This document shows positions 1 to 6,868 of a stretch of DNA of 64,000 bases, in pieces. Position 1 is the stretch's first letter. Each line of letters opens with the position of its first letter. The notes under the pieces are model-generated. The model was not told the DNA's origin, searched no databases, and saw nothing but the letters and a program-made list of their open reading frames with translations. This stretch comes from Nonomuraea guangzhouensis (GTDB lineage: Bacteria > Actinomycetota > Actinomycetes > Streptosporangiales > Streptosporangiaceae), in contig NZ_JAHKRM010000029.1 of assembly GCF_019396345.1 (NCBI RefSeq), forward strand, positions 62,001 through 126,000. The letters are read 5' to 3'. A program made the translations under genes and the position numbers.

Positions 1-1
1 C

Positions 2-37
2 GGCAACTACAACGTCGCGCCCTCGGCCGTCCGCTGA
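2..37 (+). CDS. C-terminal end of an upstream gene (partial)
   Basis: The first bases read as the last 11 codons of a plus-strand frame ending in TGA at 35-37 (tail GNYNVAPSAVR). The gene body lies outside the window, so the product cannot be named. The gap of about 117 bp to the carbamoyltransferase start is compatible with the same biosynthetic locus. Shown only by an open frame and stop with coding-like third positions; confidence is moderate because so little is visible. Confidence 0.4.
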   Translation, partial: GNYNVAPSAVR

Positions 38-154
38 GCCGCGTCCACCGGCTCAACGATGCGTCGCCTCCGGGGTCATCGTCCAGTGGACGCCGTCCAG
101 GGCGCCATGACCTTCACTGGTGGGACTCGGGTCCTTCACCGCCAAGGAGTTCTC

Positions 155-1939
155 GTGATCGTCCTCGGATACAACGGGTTCGGTAAGGTCGCCGAACTCT
201 TCGCACGTTATTACGGGTCGACGGGAATCGACCGGCACATGCTCTACGGTCACGATTCCTCGGCGGCCCTCATGGTGGACGGAGAATTGGTCGCGGCCGT
301 CGAGGAAGAACGGCTCAATCGCGAGAAGAAGACCGCCAGGTTTCCGGTGAACGCCATCGAATGGGTTTTACGTGAGGCCGGTAAGTCATTCGACGACGTC
401 GATGTATTCGCGCATTCCTGGCGTTTCTCCCAGGAGGTCATGAACAACATGATCGCCGAGATCGTGGACGCCGACGCGCCGGTGGACAAGAAATTCGCCA
501 GGCTGCGGCGGCTCGACGACACCTACACCCGGATATTCAGCGAGCAGGCCATTCTCGCCGACTTCCACGAGCACACGGGATACCCGCTGACGGCCGAGAA
601 GCTGGTCACGGTGCCGCATCACATCGCCCACCTGATGACGGGATACCACCTGTCCGGCGGCGGCGACGCGGCGTTCGTGGTCAGCGACGGCCGGGCTGAG
701 TGGCTGTCGGCGATCCTCGGCGAGGTGCGCGACGGCAAGGTGCGGGTGTTCGACGACGCGACCGTCGACGGGGACAACTCGCTCGCCCTGCTGTTCGCGG
801 TGCTGACCAGGTATCTCGGCTTCGTCCCCAACAACGACGAGTACAAGGTCATGGGCCTGGCCGGCTACGCCCCGCCGCCGGAGCCCAACCCGCTGCTCAA
901 GCACGTGGTGGAGCTGACGGGCGACGGCCGCTACACCATCCCCTACGCGCCGCGGGCCGTACGCGCCTACTACGCGCTGTTCGACCGGATCTTCGACACG
1001 GACCCGGACGGCCGGGAGGACTTCGACGTGCGGGTCCGGGTCGCCGGGGCCGCCCAGGAGATGATCGAGGCGGTGACGGCCCACCAACTGCGCGCGCTGG
1101 AGGAGCGCAGCGCGCTGCCGCGGCTGCTGTTCGAGGGCGGCCTGGCGCTGAACTGCGTCAACAACACCAAGCTGCTCGAAGGGTCCAGGTTCGCCGAGAT
1201 GGACGTGAGCTTCGGCGCCAGCGATCCGGGCGTGGCCATCGGCGCCGCCTTCTACGCCAGTCAGGAGGCGGGCGACAGGCCGCGGGTCAGCGGCTCGCCG
1301 TACCTGGGGCCCGCCTACGGCGACGAGGAGATCCGCGCCACGCTGGACGCCCACGCGGGGCGCGTCGAATGGCGGGAGCTCGCTCCGGGTGACGTCGCGC
1401 GGGAGACGGCGGCGCTGCTTCAGGAGAAGTGCGTGGTCGGCTGGTTCCAGGGGCGGACGGAATACGGGCCGCGCGCGCTGGGCAACCGGAGCATCCTGGC
1501 CAATCCGCGGTTCGGCGATATCAAGGACATCATCAACGACCGGATCAAGCACCGCGAGCCCTTCCGGCCCTTTGCGCCGGTCGTCCTCGAAGACGTGGCT
1601 CCCGAGGTGTTCGAGCTGGGGAAGAAGCGCGCCTCGCCGTACATGACGTTCGTCTTCCCCGTACGGCCCGGCTACCGCGACCTGATTCCCGGCGCCACGC
1701 ACGTCGACGGCACCTCCAGGATCCAGACGATCCGCGAGGACGACAACCCGCTGCTGGCGGAGTTGCTGCGCGCCTTCACCGAGCTGACCGGGGTGCCCTG
1801 TCTCATCAACACCTCGTTCAACGTGGCCGGCGAACCCATCGTGTGCTCACCGGCCGACGCCATGGACTGCTTCCTGAAGACCGAGATGGATTACCTCGTG
1901 CTCGGACGGTTTGTAGCCACCAAATCAGCTCAGCGTTGA
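155..1939 (+). CDS. O-carbamoyltransferase (NodU/CmcH/TobZ family)
   Basis: Predicted cytosolic enzyme moving a carbamoyl group from carbamoyl phosphate, via carbamoyl-adenylate, to a hydroxyl of a small molecule, as in nebramycin, cephamycin or novobiocin tailoring. The 594-residue length fits the family. The N-terminal ASKHA/Kae1-like domain shows HDSSAAL, an EEERLNREKK segment and HHIAHL. The centre has FEGGLALNC and the C-terminal domain has GRTEYGPRALGNRSIL, REPFRPFAP and the LINTSFNVAGEPIV signature. The GTG at 155 is chosen because AAGGAG lies five bases upstream and the protein then starts with the usual IVLGYNG-like strand; the frame is open to 59 but without a ribosome site. It directly precedes the HK97-fold shell gene, so it may tailor the same metabolite. 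The acceptor cannot be told from sequence. Confidence 0.93.
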   Translation: MIVLGYNGFGKVAELFARYYGSTGIDRHMLYGHDSSAALMVDGELVAAVEEERLNREKKTARFPVNAIEWVLREAGKSFDDVDVFAHSWRFSQEVMNNMIAEIVDADAPVDKKFARLRRLDDTYTRIFSEQAILADFHEHTGYPLTAEKLVTVPHHIAHLMTGYHLSGGGDAAFVVSDGRAEWLSAILGEVRDGKVRVFDDATVDGDNSLALLFAVLTRYLGFVPNNDEYKVMGLAGYAPPPEPNPLLKHVVELTGDGRYTIPYAPRAVRAYYALFDRIFDTDPDGREDFDVRVRVAGAAQEMIEAVTAHQLRALEERSALPRLLFEGGLALNCVNNTKLLEGSRFAEMDVSFGASDPGVAIGAAFYASQEAGDRPRVSGSPYLGPAYGDEEIRATLDAHAGRVEWRELAPGDVARETAALLQEKCVVGWFQGRTEYGPRALGNRSILANPRFGDIKDIINDRIKHREPFRPFAPVVLEDVAPEVFELGKKRASPYMTFVFPVRPGYRDLIPGATHVDGTSRIQTIREDDNPLLAELLRAFTELTGVPCLINTSFNVAGEPIVCSPADAMDCFLKTEMDYLVLGRFVATKSAQR

Positions 1940-1966
1940 CAACCATTTCAACGGGGAAGGACAGGC

Positions 1967-2764
1967 ATGTCTCCTGGCGAGGAGTTCGCGTGGGCGGTGG
2001 CCGGCTCGCGGAACGGCGGCGACGTCGAGGTACCGTACCGGCTGGCGCTGACCGAGGCGTTCCCGCTGTTCAAGACCCGGCCCCGCTACACGGTCCGGCA
2101 CCTGCTGAAGAGCGCGAAGGTGGGCGACGGGCAGGTGCCCTACGTCCACGAGGCGCCGCCGTCCCGGCTGGAGCCCTCGGGGACGTCGTACGCCGAGACC
2201 CCCGAGTCCGCCTTCGCCGGCAGCCTCCGCGTGGCCGACCTGACCGAGGTCAAAGTCGGCGTGCCCGTGCCGAAGGGGGTGCTCGACGAGCCCGGCCTGC
2301 TCGCCGCCTTCGTCGACTACCGTGTGCTCGTCCGGCTGTCCACGGTCGAGAACGAGATCCTGCTGCACGGCTCCGGCGACGGCGCGATCGACGGGCTGCT
2401 GCACCTGGCGGACTCGCGGCACGCACCCTTCGACGGCGAGCCCGAGGACGTGCTGACGGCGGCGGCGGCCGAGGTCGAGGAGACCGGCGGCTCGTGCGAC
2501 GGGATCGTGACCCATCCCGGCCTGTACTGGAAGCTCGTCCGCGACGGGGCGCTCGACCGGCTGGCGACGGCCGGCATCCGCGTCTCGCGCACCCGCATGA
2601 TCGGCGCGGGGGAGGCGCTGCTCGGCGACTTCCGCGCCGCCGTGACCGTGCTCGACCCCGCGCAGTCCACGCTGCGGCTGCGCAGGGACGCCGAGGTCAT
2701 CGAGGCGAGCACGCGGGTCGGGCTGGCCGTACACCTGCCGCAGCATTTCCTGCTCGTCTCGTGA
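1967..2764 (+). CDS. HK97-fold shell protein (encapsulin-like, probable natural-product family)
   Basis: A 265-residue protein organised like a phage major capsid or encapsulin protomer. An N-terminal segment with ARPRYTVR-like basic stretch leads to an E-loop/P-domain region (about residues 60-150: EVKVGVPVPKGVLDEPGLL, then a long helix ending in NEILLHGSGDGAIDGLL, the ailnGdG-like capsid motif). The A-domain (about 165-265) contains THPGLYWKLVRDG, the GAGEALLGDF turn and a final R-x-G-L-AVHLP-x-HFLL strand. No prohead protease, portal or terminase is near, so it is not a prophage. The flanking carbamoyltransferase, SDR, exporter and LuxR regulator match the description of family 3 encapsulins inside biosynthetic clusters. 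SD AAGGA precedes the ATG by about six bases. The HK97 fold is firm; the exact encapsulin family is inferred. Confidence 0.82.
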   Translation: MSPGEEFAWAVAGSRNGGDVEVPYRLALTEAFPLFKTRPRYTVRHLLKSAKVGDGQVPYVHEAPPSRLEPSGTSYAETPESAFAGSLRVADLTEVKVGVPVPKGVLDEPGLLAAFVDYRVLVRLSTVENEILLHGSGDGAIDGLLHLADSRHAPFDGEPEDVLTAAAAEVEETGGSCDGIVTHPGLYWKLVRDGALDRLATAGIRVSRTRMIGAGEALLGDFRAAVTVLDPAQSTLRLRRDAEVIEASTRVGLAVHLPQHFLLVS

Positions 2765-2777
2765 GAGGTGTCTGGCC

Positions 2778-3542
2778 ATGGACCTTGGGCTGAACGGACG
2801 TGTCGCGCTCGTGGCGGCGGCCAGCAGCGGACTCGGGCTGGCCGTGGCCCGCACGCTGGCGGCCGAGGGCGCGCACGTCTCCATCTGCGCCCGCGAACCC
2901 GACCGGCTGGCCCGGGCGCACGCCGAGATCGACGCCGCCGGACCGGGACGGGTGCTCAGCACCAGCGTGGACGTGCGCGACGAGACGGCCGTCGCCAAGT
3001 GGGTGCGGCGCACCGTCGACGAGTTCGGCTCGCTGCACATCGTGGTCAGCAGCTCGGGCGGGGTGCCGCACGGGTCGCTGGAGGAGTTCGACGTGCCCGT
3101 GTACCGGCGGGCGCTGGAGGACAACACGATCCCGCACGTGAGCGTCGTGCTGGCCGCCCTGCCCCACCTGGACACCGGCTGGGGCAGGGTGCTGATGCTC
3201 ACCTCCGAGGCGGTACGCCAGCCGCTGCCCCTGACCGGGCTGTCGGCCGTCGCCCGGCTGGGCGTGCTGGGCTTCGCCAAGGGGCTCGTGCCGAGCCTCG
3301 GCCCGCGCGGCATCACCGTGAACGTCCTCGCCCAGGGCTTCCACCGCACCCCCGCCCTGGACCACCAGTTCGGCGACGAGGCGGACGCGGCGCTGGCGCG
3401 GGTGGCGGAGGGCCTGCCGATGCGCAGGATCGGGCGGCCCGGCGACTTCGGGGCGATCGCCGCGTTCCTGGCCAGTGAGCACACCTCCTTCATCACGGGC
3501 GTGGTGCTGCTGGTGGACGGCGGCAACACCCGCGGCCTATGA
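2778..3542 (+). CDS. Atypical short-chain dehydrogenase/reductase
   Basis: A 254-residue Rossmann protein of the SDR superfamily. The nucleotide-binding turn is AAASSGLG near residue 14 and the C-terminal VVLLVDGGN segment is typical. The expected YxxxK catalytic pair is replaced: alignment on the following LGFAK helix puts Ser where Tyr should be and Arg where Lys should be (LSAVARLGVLGFAK). Such LSxxAR proteins form a known group resembling beta-ketoacyl-ACP reductases but with a non-classical active site. It starts 14 bases after the shell gene with AGAGGTG as ribosome site, and its stop overlaps the exporter start by ATGA. It probably reduces or oxidises the pathway metabolite, or acts non-catalytically. 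The fold is certain, the reaction unknown. Confidence 0.88.
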   Translation: MDLGLNGRVALVAAASSGLGLAVARTLAAEGAHVSICAREPDRLARAHAEIDAAGPGRVLSTSVDVRDETAVAKWVRRTVDEFGSLHIVVSSSGGVPHGSLEEFDVPVYRRALEDNTIPHVSVVLAALPHLDTGWGRVLMLTSEAVRQPLPLTGLSAVARLGVLGFAKGLVPSLGPRGITVNVLAQGFHRTPALDHQFGDEADAALARVAEGLPMRRIGRPGDFGAIAAFLASEHTSFITGVVLLVDGGNTRGL

Positions 3543-4666
3543 CCTGGGCGCGGACGTTCGCCGGGCTGGTGGCCGCGCTGTTCGCCACGTTCACGGCGTT
3601 CGGCGCGGCGGTGCCGGTGATCCCGCGGCTGGTGACGGAGGAACTGGGCGGCACCCCCTTCGCCGTCGGCGCGGCCTTCACCTCGACCGCGGCGGTGACG
3701 CTGGCGCTGCGCCCCTACGGCGGGCAGCTCGCGCAGCGGTTCGGCAGCCGCCGGCTGATGCTGGCCGGGGCGGCGCTGGCCGCCGTCATCGGTGCCATGT
3801 ACGCGCTCCCGTGGGGCCTGCCGGGCCTCATCGCCACCCGGCTGATCATGGGCGTCGCCGAGGCGCTGCTGTTCACCGCGGGGTCGGTGTGGACGGTGCA
3901 GCTGGCGCCCGAGAGCCGCCGGGGCCAGATCGTCGGATGGTACGGCCTGGCCATGTGGGGTGGCTTCATGGCCGGTCCCGCCCTGGGCGAGTCGCTGTAC
4001 CGCCTCGGCTCCTACCCGGCGGTATGGGCCGCCGCCGTGGTCCTGCCGCTCCTCGCCGCCGCGGTACTGAGCCGGCTGCCGGCCGGCGCGCGGGTGCCCG
4101 TCGTGTCGCGCAAGCTCATCCCGGGTGCGGCGGTGCTGCCGGGGCTGGCCTTGGGGGCGGGGGCGTTCGGGTACGGCGTATTCGTCGGCTTCGGCGCGCT
4201 GGCCCTGTCCACCAGGGGGATCGCGAACGGGCCTGTGCTGCTCAGCGTCTTCAGCGCCGCCTATATCGCCACGCGGCTCGTGGCCGGGCGCCTGCCCGAC
4301 CGGCTCGGTCCGATGCCGGTCATCGTCGTGTCGAGCCTCGCGGAGGCCATCGGCCTGGCCATGATCGGATTCGCGCCCGGTTGGTGGGTGGCGGCGGCGG
4401 GGGCGGTGCTCTCGGGGGCCGGGTTCACCCTGCTCTACCCGTCGCTCGCGATGATCACGATCAGCCGGGCGCCGGAGCCGGAGCGGGGGGCGGCGCTGGG
4501 GGCGCTGAGCTCGCTGTACGACATCTTCTTCGGGCTCGCGGGGCTGGTCGGCGGGGTGGTCGCGGACATCAGCTATCCGGGGACGTTCGCGCTGGCGGCG
4601 GCCGTGGTGCTCGGCTCCCTGGCCCTCGGGCCGCTGGCGACGCGTCCGGTGTCGTCCGGTGTCTAG
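3539..4666 (+). CDS. MFS transporter, probable metabolite exporter
   Basis: A 375-residue polytopic membrane protein with about 12 hydrophobic segments and an MFS A-type loop (PYGGQLAQRFGSRR after the second helix, RLPDRLGP in the second half). Its start overlaps the SDR stop (ATGA), giving translational coupling, so it belongs to the carbamoyltransferase/shell operon. Most likely it exports the product or provides self-resistance. Substrate cannot be inferred. Its stop codon overlaps that of the convergent LuxR-type regulator, leaving no room for a separate terminator. Confidence 0.9.
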   Translation: MTWARTFAGLVAALFATFTAFGAAVPVIPRLVTEELGGTPFAVGAAFTSTAAVTLALRPYGGQLAQRFGSRRLMLAGAALAAVIGAMYALPWGLPGLIATRLIMGVAEALLFTAGSVWTVQLAPESRRGQIVGWYGLAMWGGFMAGPALGESLYRLGSYPAVWAAAVVLPLLAAAVLSRLPAGARVPVVSRKLIPGAAVLPGLALGAGAFGYGVFVGFGALALSTRGIANGPVLLSVFSAAYIATRLVAGRLPDRLGPMPVIVVSSLAEAIGLAMIGFAPGWWVAAAGAVLSGAGFTLLYPSLAMITISRAPEPERGAALGALSSLYDIFFGLAGLVGGVVADISYPGTFALAAAVVLGSLALGPLATRPVSSGV

Positions 4667-5334
4667 GAGGACATGAGGCCGGAGCGGTAGGCGAAGGAGA
4701 CCAACTGGGCCCGGTCCTTGGCCTTCAACTTCGCGCGGAGCCGGTGCAGATGGGTGCGTACCGTACTCACCCCGATGTACAACTCACCCGCCACCTCCTC
4801 GGTCGACCTGCCCTGCGCGACCAGGAGCAGAACCTGCTGCTCGCGCGGCGTCAGTCCGGCCAGCGTGGGCTGGTCCAGCTCGGCGGGCGGGGGCTCCCGC
4901 TGCCTGAACCAGTCGACCAGCCGCTGCGTCACCACGGGTGAGAGCATGGTCTGCCCCCGGCCCGCCGCCCTGATGACGGCGACGACCTCGTCCTGCGTGG
5001 AATCCTGGGTCAGCAGCCCGTTCGCGCCGGCGCGGAGCACGTCGGTGACCGTCTGATCGGTGTGGTCGACGGTGAACACGACCACGCGGGGCTCGGGGTC
5101 CAGCTTCTCGGCCCGTAATCGCTGGATCAGCTCCAGTCCGGACAGTCCGCCCAGCGTCAGTCCGGTGACCACCACCTCGGGATGATGTTTGCGGGCGAGC
5201 ATGATCGCATGGACTCCGCTGTCAGTGGTCTCGATCACGTTGACGTCGTGCCGGGATGCCAAGATCGTCAATAGGCCGAACCGGGTAATCGCGTATTTAT
5301 CACAGATAATCACTCTTAGTGACGCACCGCACAT
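4663..5334 (-). CDS. LuxR-type regulator with a degenerate receiver domain
   Basis: A NarL/FixJ-like protein of 223 residues: N-terminal receiver-like domain (about 5-120), linker, and C-terminal LuxR helix-turn-helix (about 155-220, LTPREQQVLLLVAQGRSTEEVA then VSTVRTHLHRLRAKL). The receiver looks unable to accept phosphate in the usual way: the segment that normally carries the phospho-Asp reads VVVTGLTLGG, with Gly at that position, and the conserved switch Lys is Gln (GLLTQDS). It is convergent with, and overlaps the stop of, the MFS exporter, so it is probably the pathway-situated regulator working through ligand or dimer control. No sensor kinase gene is adjacent. Confidence 0.88.
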   Translation of the reverse strand: MCGASLRVIICDKYAITRFGLLTILASRHDVNVIETTDSGVHAIMLARKHHPEVVVTGLTLGGLSGLELIQRLRAEKLDPEPRVVVFTVDHTDQTVTDVLRAGANGLLTQDSTQDEVVAVIRAAGRGQTMLSPVVTQRLVDWFRQREPPPAELDQPTLAGLTPREQQVLLLVAQGRSTEEVAGELYIGVSTVRTHLHRLRAKLKAKDRAQLVSFAYRSGLMSS

Positions 5335-5484
5335 GCGAACTCTTTTCCGTGATTTCTGGGCAGCATGTCACATTTGTTCGGTTATGCCGTGGCGCGACGC
5401 CAAAAATCAGGGTTTAGGTCCTCTTTCGACTGTGAGCTGGGGGGTTCGTAAGGCGTCCTGTCATGAGTGACGTGTGACGGCGTC
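5335..5484. promoter_or_regulatory. AT-rich upstream region of the LuxR-type gene
   Basis: A 150-bp stretch with lower GC than its neighbours lies between the regulator start (5334) and the Nudix stop (5485). It must hold the regulator's promoter on the minus strand. A GGAAAAGAG purine run about eight bases before the ATG is a plausible ribosome site. No clear palindrome or terminator is visible. Confidence 0.35.
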
Positions 5485-6042
5485 CTACTGGGCGGAGAGC
5501 AGGAACAGCGTGTAGGCCGCCAGCGTCGCGGCGTCCGTGATCTCGCCGGTACGGATCATGGCCTCGAAGTCGGCGCGACTGAACCACCGGTGCAGCAGGT
5601 CCTGCTCCTCGACCTCCAGCTCGTTGGGCCCCGGCTCCAGCTCCGTGGCGACGAACACGTCGAAGACCTGGGACGACATGCCCTTGGCGGAGTTGAGCCG
5701 CCCGAGGTGCCGCATGTGCGCCGCCGTCAGTCCCGTCTCCTGACGCAGCTCCTCGTGCGCCAGGTGCTCGGGGTCGCCGGCCTCCTTGTTGGGGAACGCG
5801 CCCTGGGGGAACTCCCAAGAACGGGCGCGGATCGGGTAGCGGTACTGCTCCACCAGGTGCAGCCCGTCGTTCTCGATCGGGATGACCAGCGCGTAGTCGG
5901 GCTTCTCGACGTAGGAGTAAATGCCCTCGGAACCGTCCAGGCGGCGGATGCGATCCTCGCGCATGAGCAGGTACGGACTTTCATAGACGACCTCGGTCGA
6001 GAGGCGCCTGATGGGATGCTCGCTGTCCGGCCGTACGTCCAT
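5485..6042 (-). CDS. Nudix hydrolase, ADP-ribose pyrophosphatase-like
   Basis: A 185-residue protein of the ADP-ribose/NDP-sugar pyrophosphatase type. The Nudix box spans about residues 83-107 (GAFPNKEAGD, then HEELRQETGL). Compared with GX5EX7REUXEEXGU the first Glu, the EE-type metal ligands and the final G-L are kept, but the box Arg is Glu and one Glu is Gln. Upstream YALVIPIENDGLHLVEQYRYP is typical of the ADPRase subgroup, which acts in housekeeping removal of nucleotide-sugar by-products. It follows the cupin gene on the same strand with a 12-codon mini-ORF between. SD AGGAG lies directly before the ATG. Confidence 0.88.
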   Translation of the reverse strand: MDVRPDSEHPIRRLSTEVVYESPYLLMREDRIRRLDGSEGIYSYVEKPDYALVIPIENDGLHLVEQYRYPIRARSWEFPQGAFPNKEAGDPEHLAHEELRQETGLTAAHMRHLGRLNSAKGMSSQVFDVFVATELEPGPNELEVEEQDLLHRWFSRADFEAMIRTGEITDAATLAAYTLFLLSAQ

Positions 6043-6046
6043 GGCT

Positions 6047-6125
6047 CCTACTCGGTTCGCGCGGTGAAGTCGGCGAAGTCGTCCATGATGCCTTCTCGGC
6101 TCACGCGGTGAAGTCGGCGAAGTCG
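6047..6125. repeat. Imperfect 44-bp tandem duplication at the cupin 3' end
   Basis: Bases 6047-6081 match 6091-6125 at 32 of 35 positions (offset 44), including 22 identical bases starting CGCGGTGAAGTCGG. The duplicated piece covers the last codons of the cupin gene, so an in-frame copy of its C-terminus was left in the spacer before the Nudix gene. Confidence 0.8.
6048..6086 (-). other. 12-residue mini-ORF created by a 44-bp tandem duplication
   Basis: Between the cupin stop and the Nudix start the minus strand reads ATG, 11 further codons (MDDFADFTARTE) and TAG. It is a copy of the cupin C-terminus (FDFADFTA) made by the tandem duplication annotated separately. Whether it is translated is unknown; it could simply carry ribosomes from the cupin stop to the Nudix start, two bases past its own stop and SD. 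Confidence 0.35.
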
Positions 6126-6658
6126 AATCCCGGCGAGACGACGCAGCTCACCAGGACCTCCTCGCCGGTGGCCGGCCTGGCCGACTGCCACACACCGCCC
6201 GGGACGACGGCCTGCGGCACCTGGCCGTCCTCGACCCGCGGGCCGAGGATGACGGTCTCGTCGCCGATGGTCAGGCTCAGCGGGCCGCCCCGGTGCCACA
6301 GCCACACCTCGTCGGACCGGACCACGTGCGGGACCGACTCCTCGCCCGGCCCCAGGAGGAAGTAGATGCCGGTGGCGGAGGAGCGGGCGCCGGGGTAGCC
6401 GGCGGGCAGGAAGGAGACGGGCGCCCGCCAGGTCTCGCGGAACCAGCCGCCTTCGGGGTGGGGCAGCAGGTCCAGGGCTTGGGCGATGGGCGGGCGTTCC
6501 ACGAACGCGATGGCCGCGCCGGTGACGTCACGGCGCAGGAAGCGGGTGCCGTCGAGGACCAGCTGGCCGTCCAGCTCCTTGGCCAGCTCGCTGGCCAGGG
6601 CAGTGGCCTCGTCGGCGACCTCGACGGACGGGCCGCTGGGATAGATCGTCAGCTCCAC
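6101..6658 (-). CDS. DUF985 cupin protein (Cupin_5)
   Basis: A 185-residue single-domain cupin. Recognisable family segments are LLPHPEGGWFRETWR (about 69-83), SATGIYFLLGPGE, RSDEVWLWHRGGPL and PGGVWQSARP, ending with a CVVSPGFDF strand. The family is related to sugar-epimerase and oxalate-decarboxylase-like cupins but has no settled reaction. Residues about 1-60 form an extra N-terminal segment. It is the first gene of a two-gene minus-strand unit with the Nudix hydrolase and is divergent from the SWIM operon. Confidence 0.85.
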   Translation of the reverse strand: MELTIYPSGPSVEVADEATALASELAKELDGQLVLDGTRFLRRDVTGAAIAFVERPPIAQALDLLPHPEGGWFRETWRAPVSFLPAGYPGARSSATGIYFLLGPGEESVPHVVRSDEVWLWHRGGPLSLTIGDETVILGPRVEDGQVPQAVVPGGVWQSARPATGEEVLVSCVVSPGFDFADFTA

Positions 6659-6868
6659 GTGGGTGATCCTATCGAGTTCGGTATTCCGGCTGTGGTGAGG
6701 CGTGGCGGGCGCGTCTTCTGCGGCGAGCGGGTCGTCGGCACCCTGGCGCGTGGTCGTGTACCGCTGACAGCCGTGCGACGGGACGACGTCGCCGTAGCAT
6801 GATGGATCTTCTTCGCGGATCCGGCAGAGCAGCGGTAATTGTCAGTCTGGCTGGCTAGTCTGCGGCAA
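6659..6868. promoter_or_regulatory. Divergent promoter region, cupin/Nudix versus SWIM operon
   Basis: About 210 bp separate the divergent cupin and SWIM-protein starts. No strong palindrome was seen. The exact left limit of the SWIM gene is uncertain (TTG at 6839 or GTG at 6869), so part of this may be coding. Both operons need their promoters here. Confidence 0.35.

Noticed and set aside
386..1702. 438-codon frame on the minus strand inside the carbamoyltransferase
   Set aside because: It is an antisense shadow; composition is Arg/Val/Gly-rich without any domain, while the plus frame has all family motifs.
1967..2764. Shell protein as part of a prophage
   Set aside because: No portal, protease, terminase, tail or integrase gene is visible in the 60 kb to its right, and its neighbours are biosynthetic.
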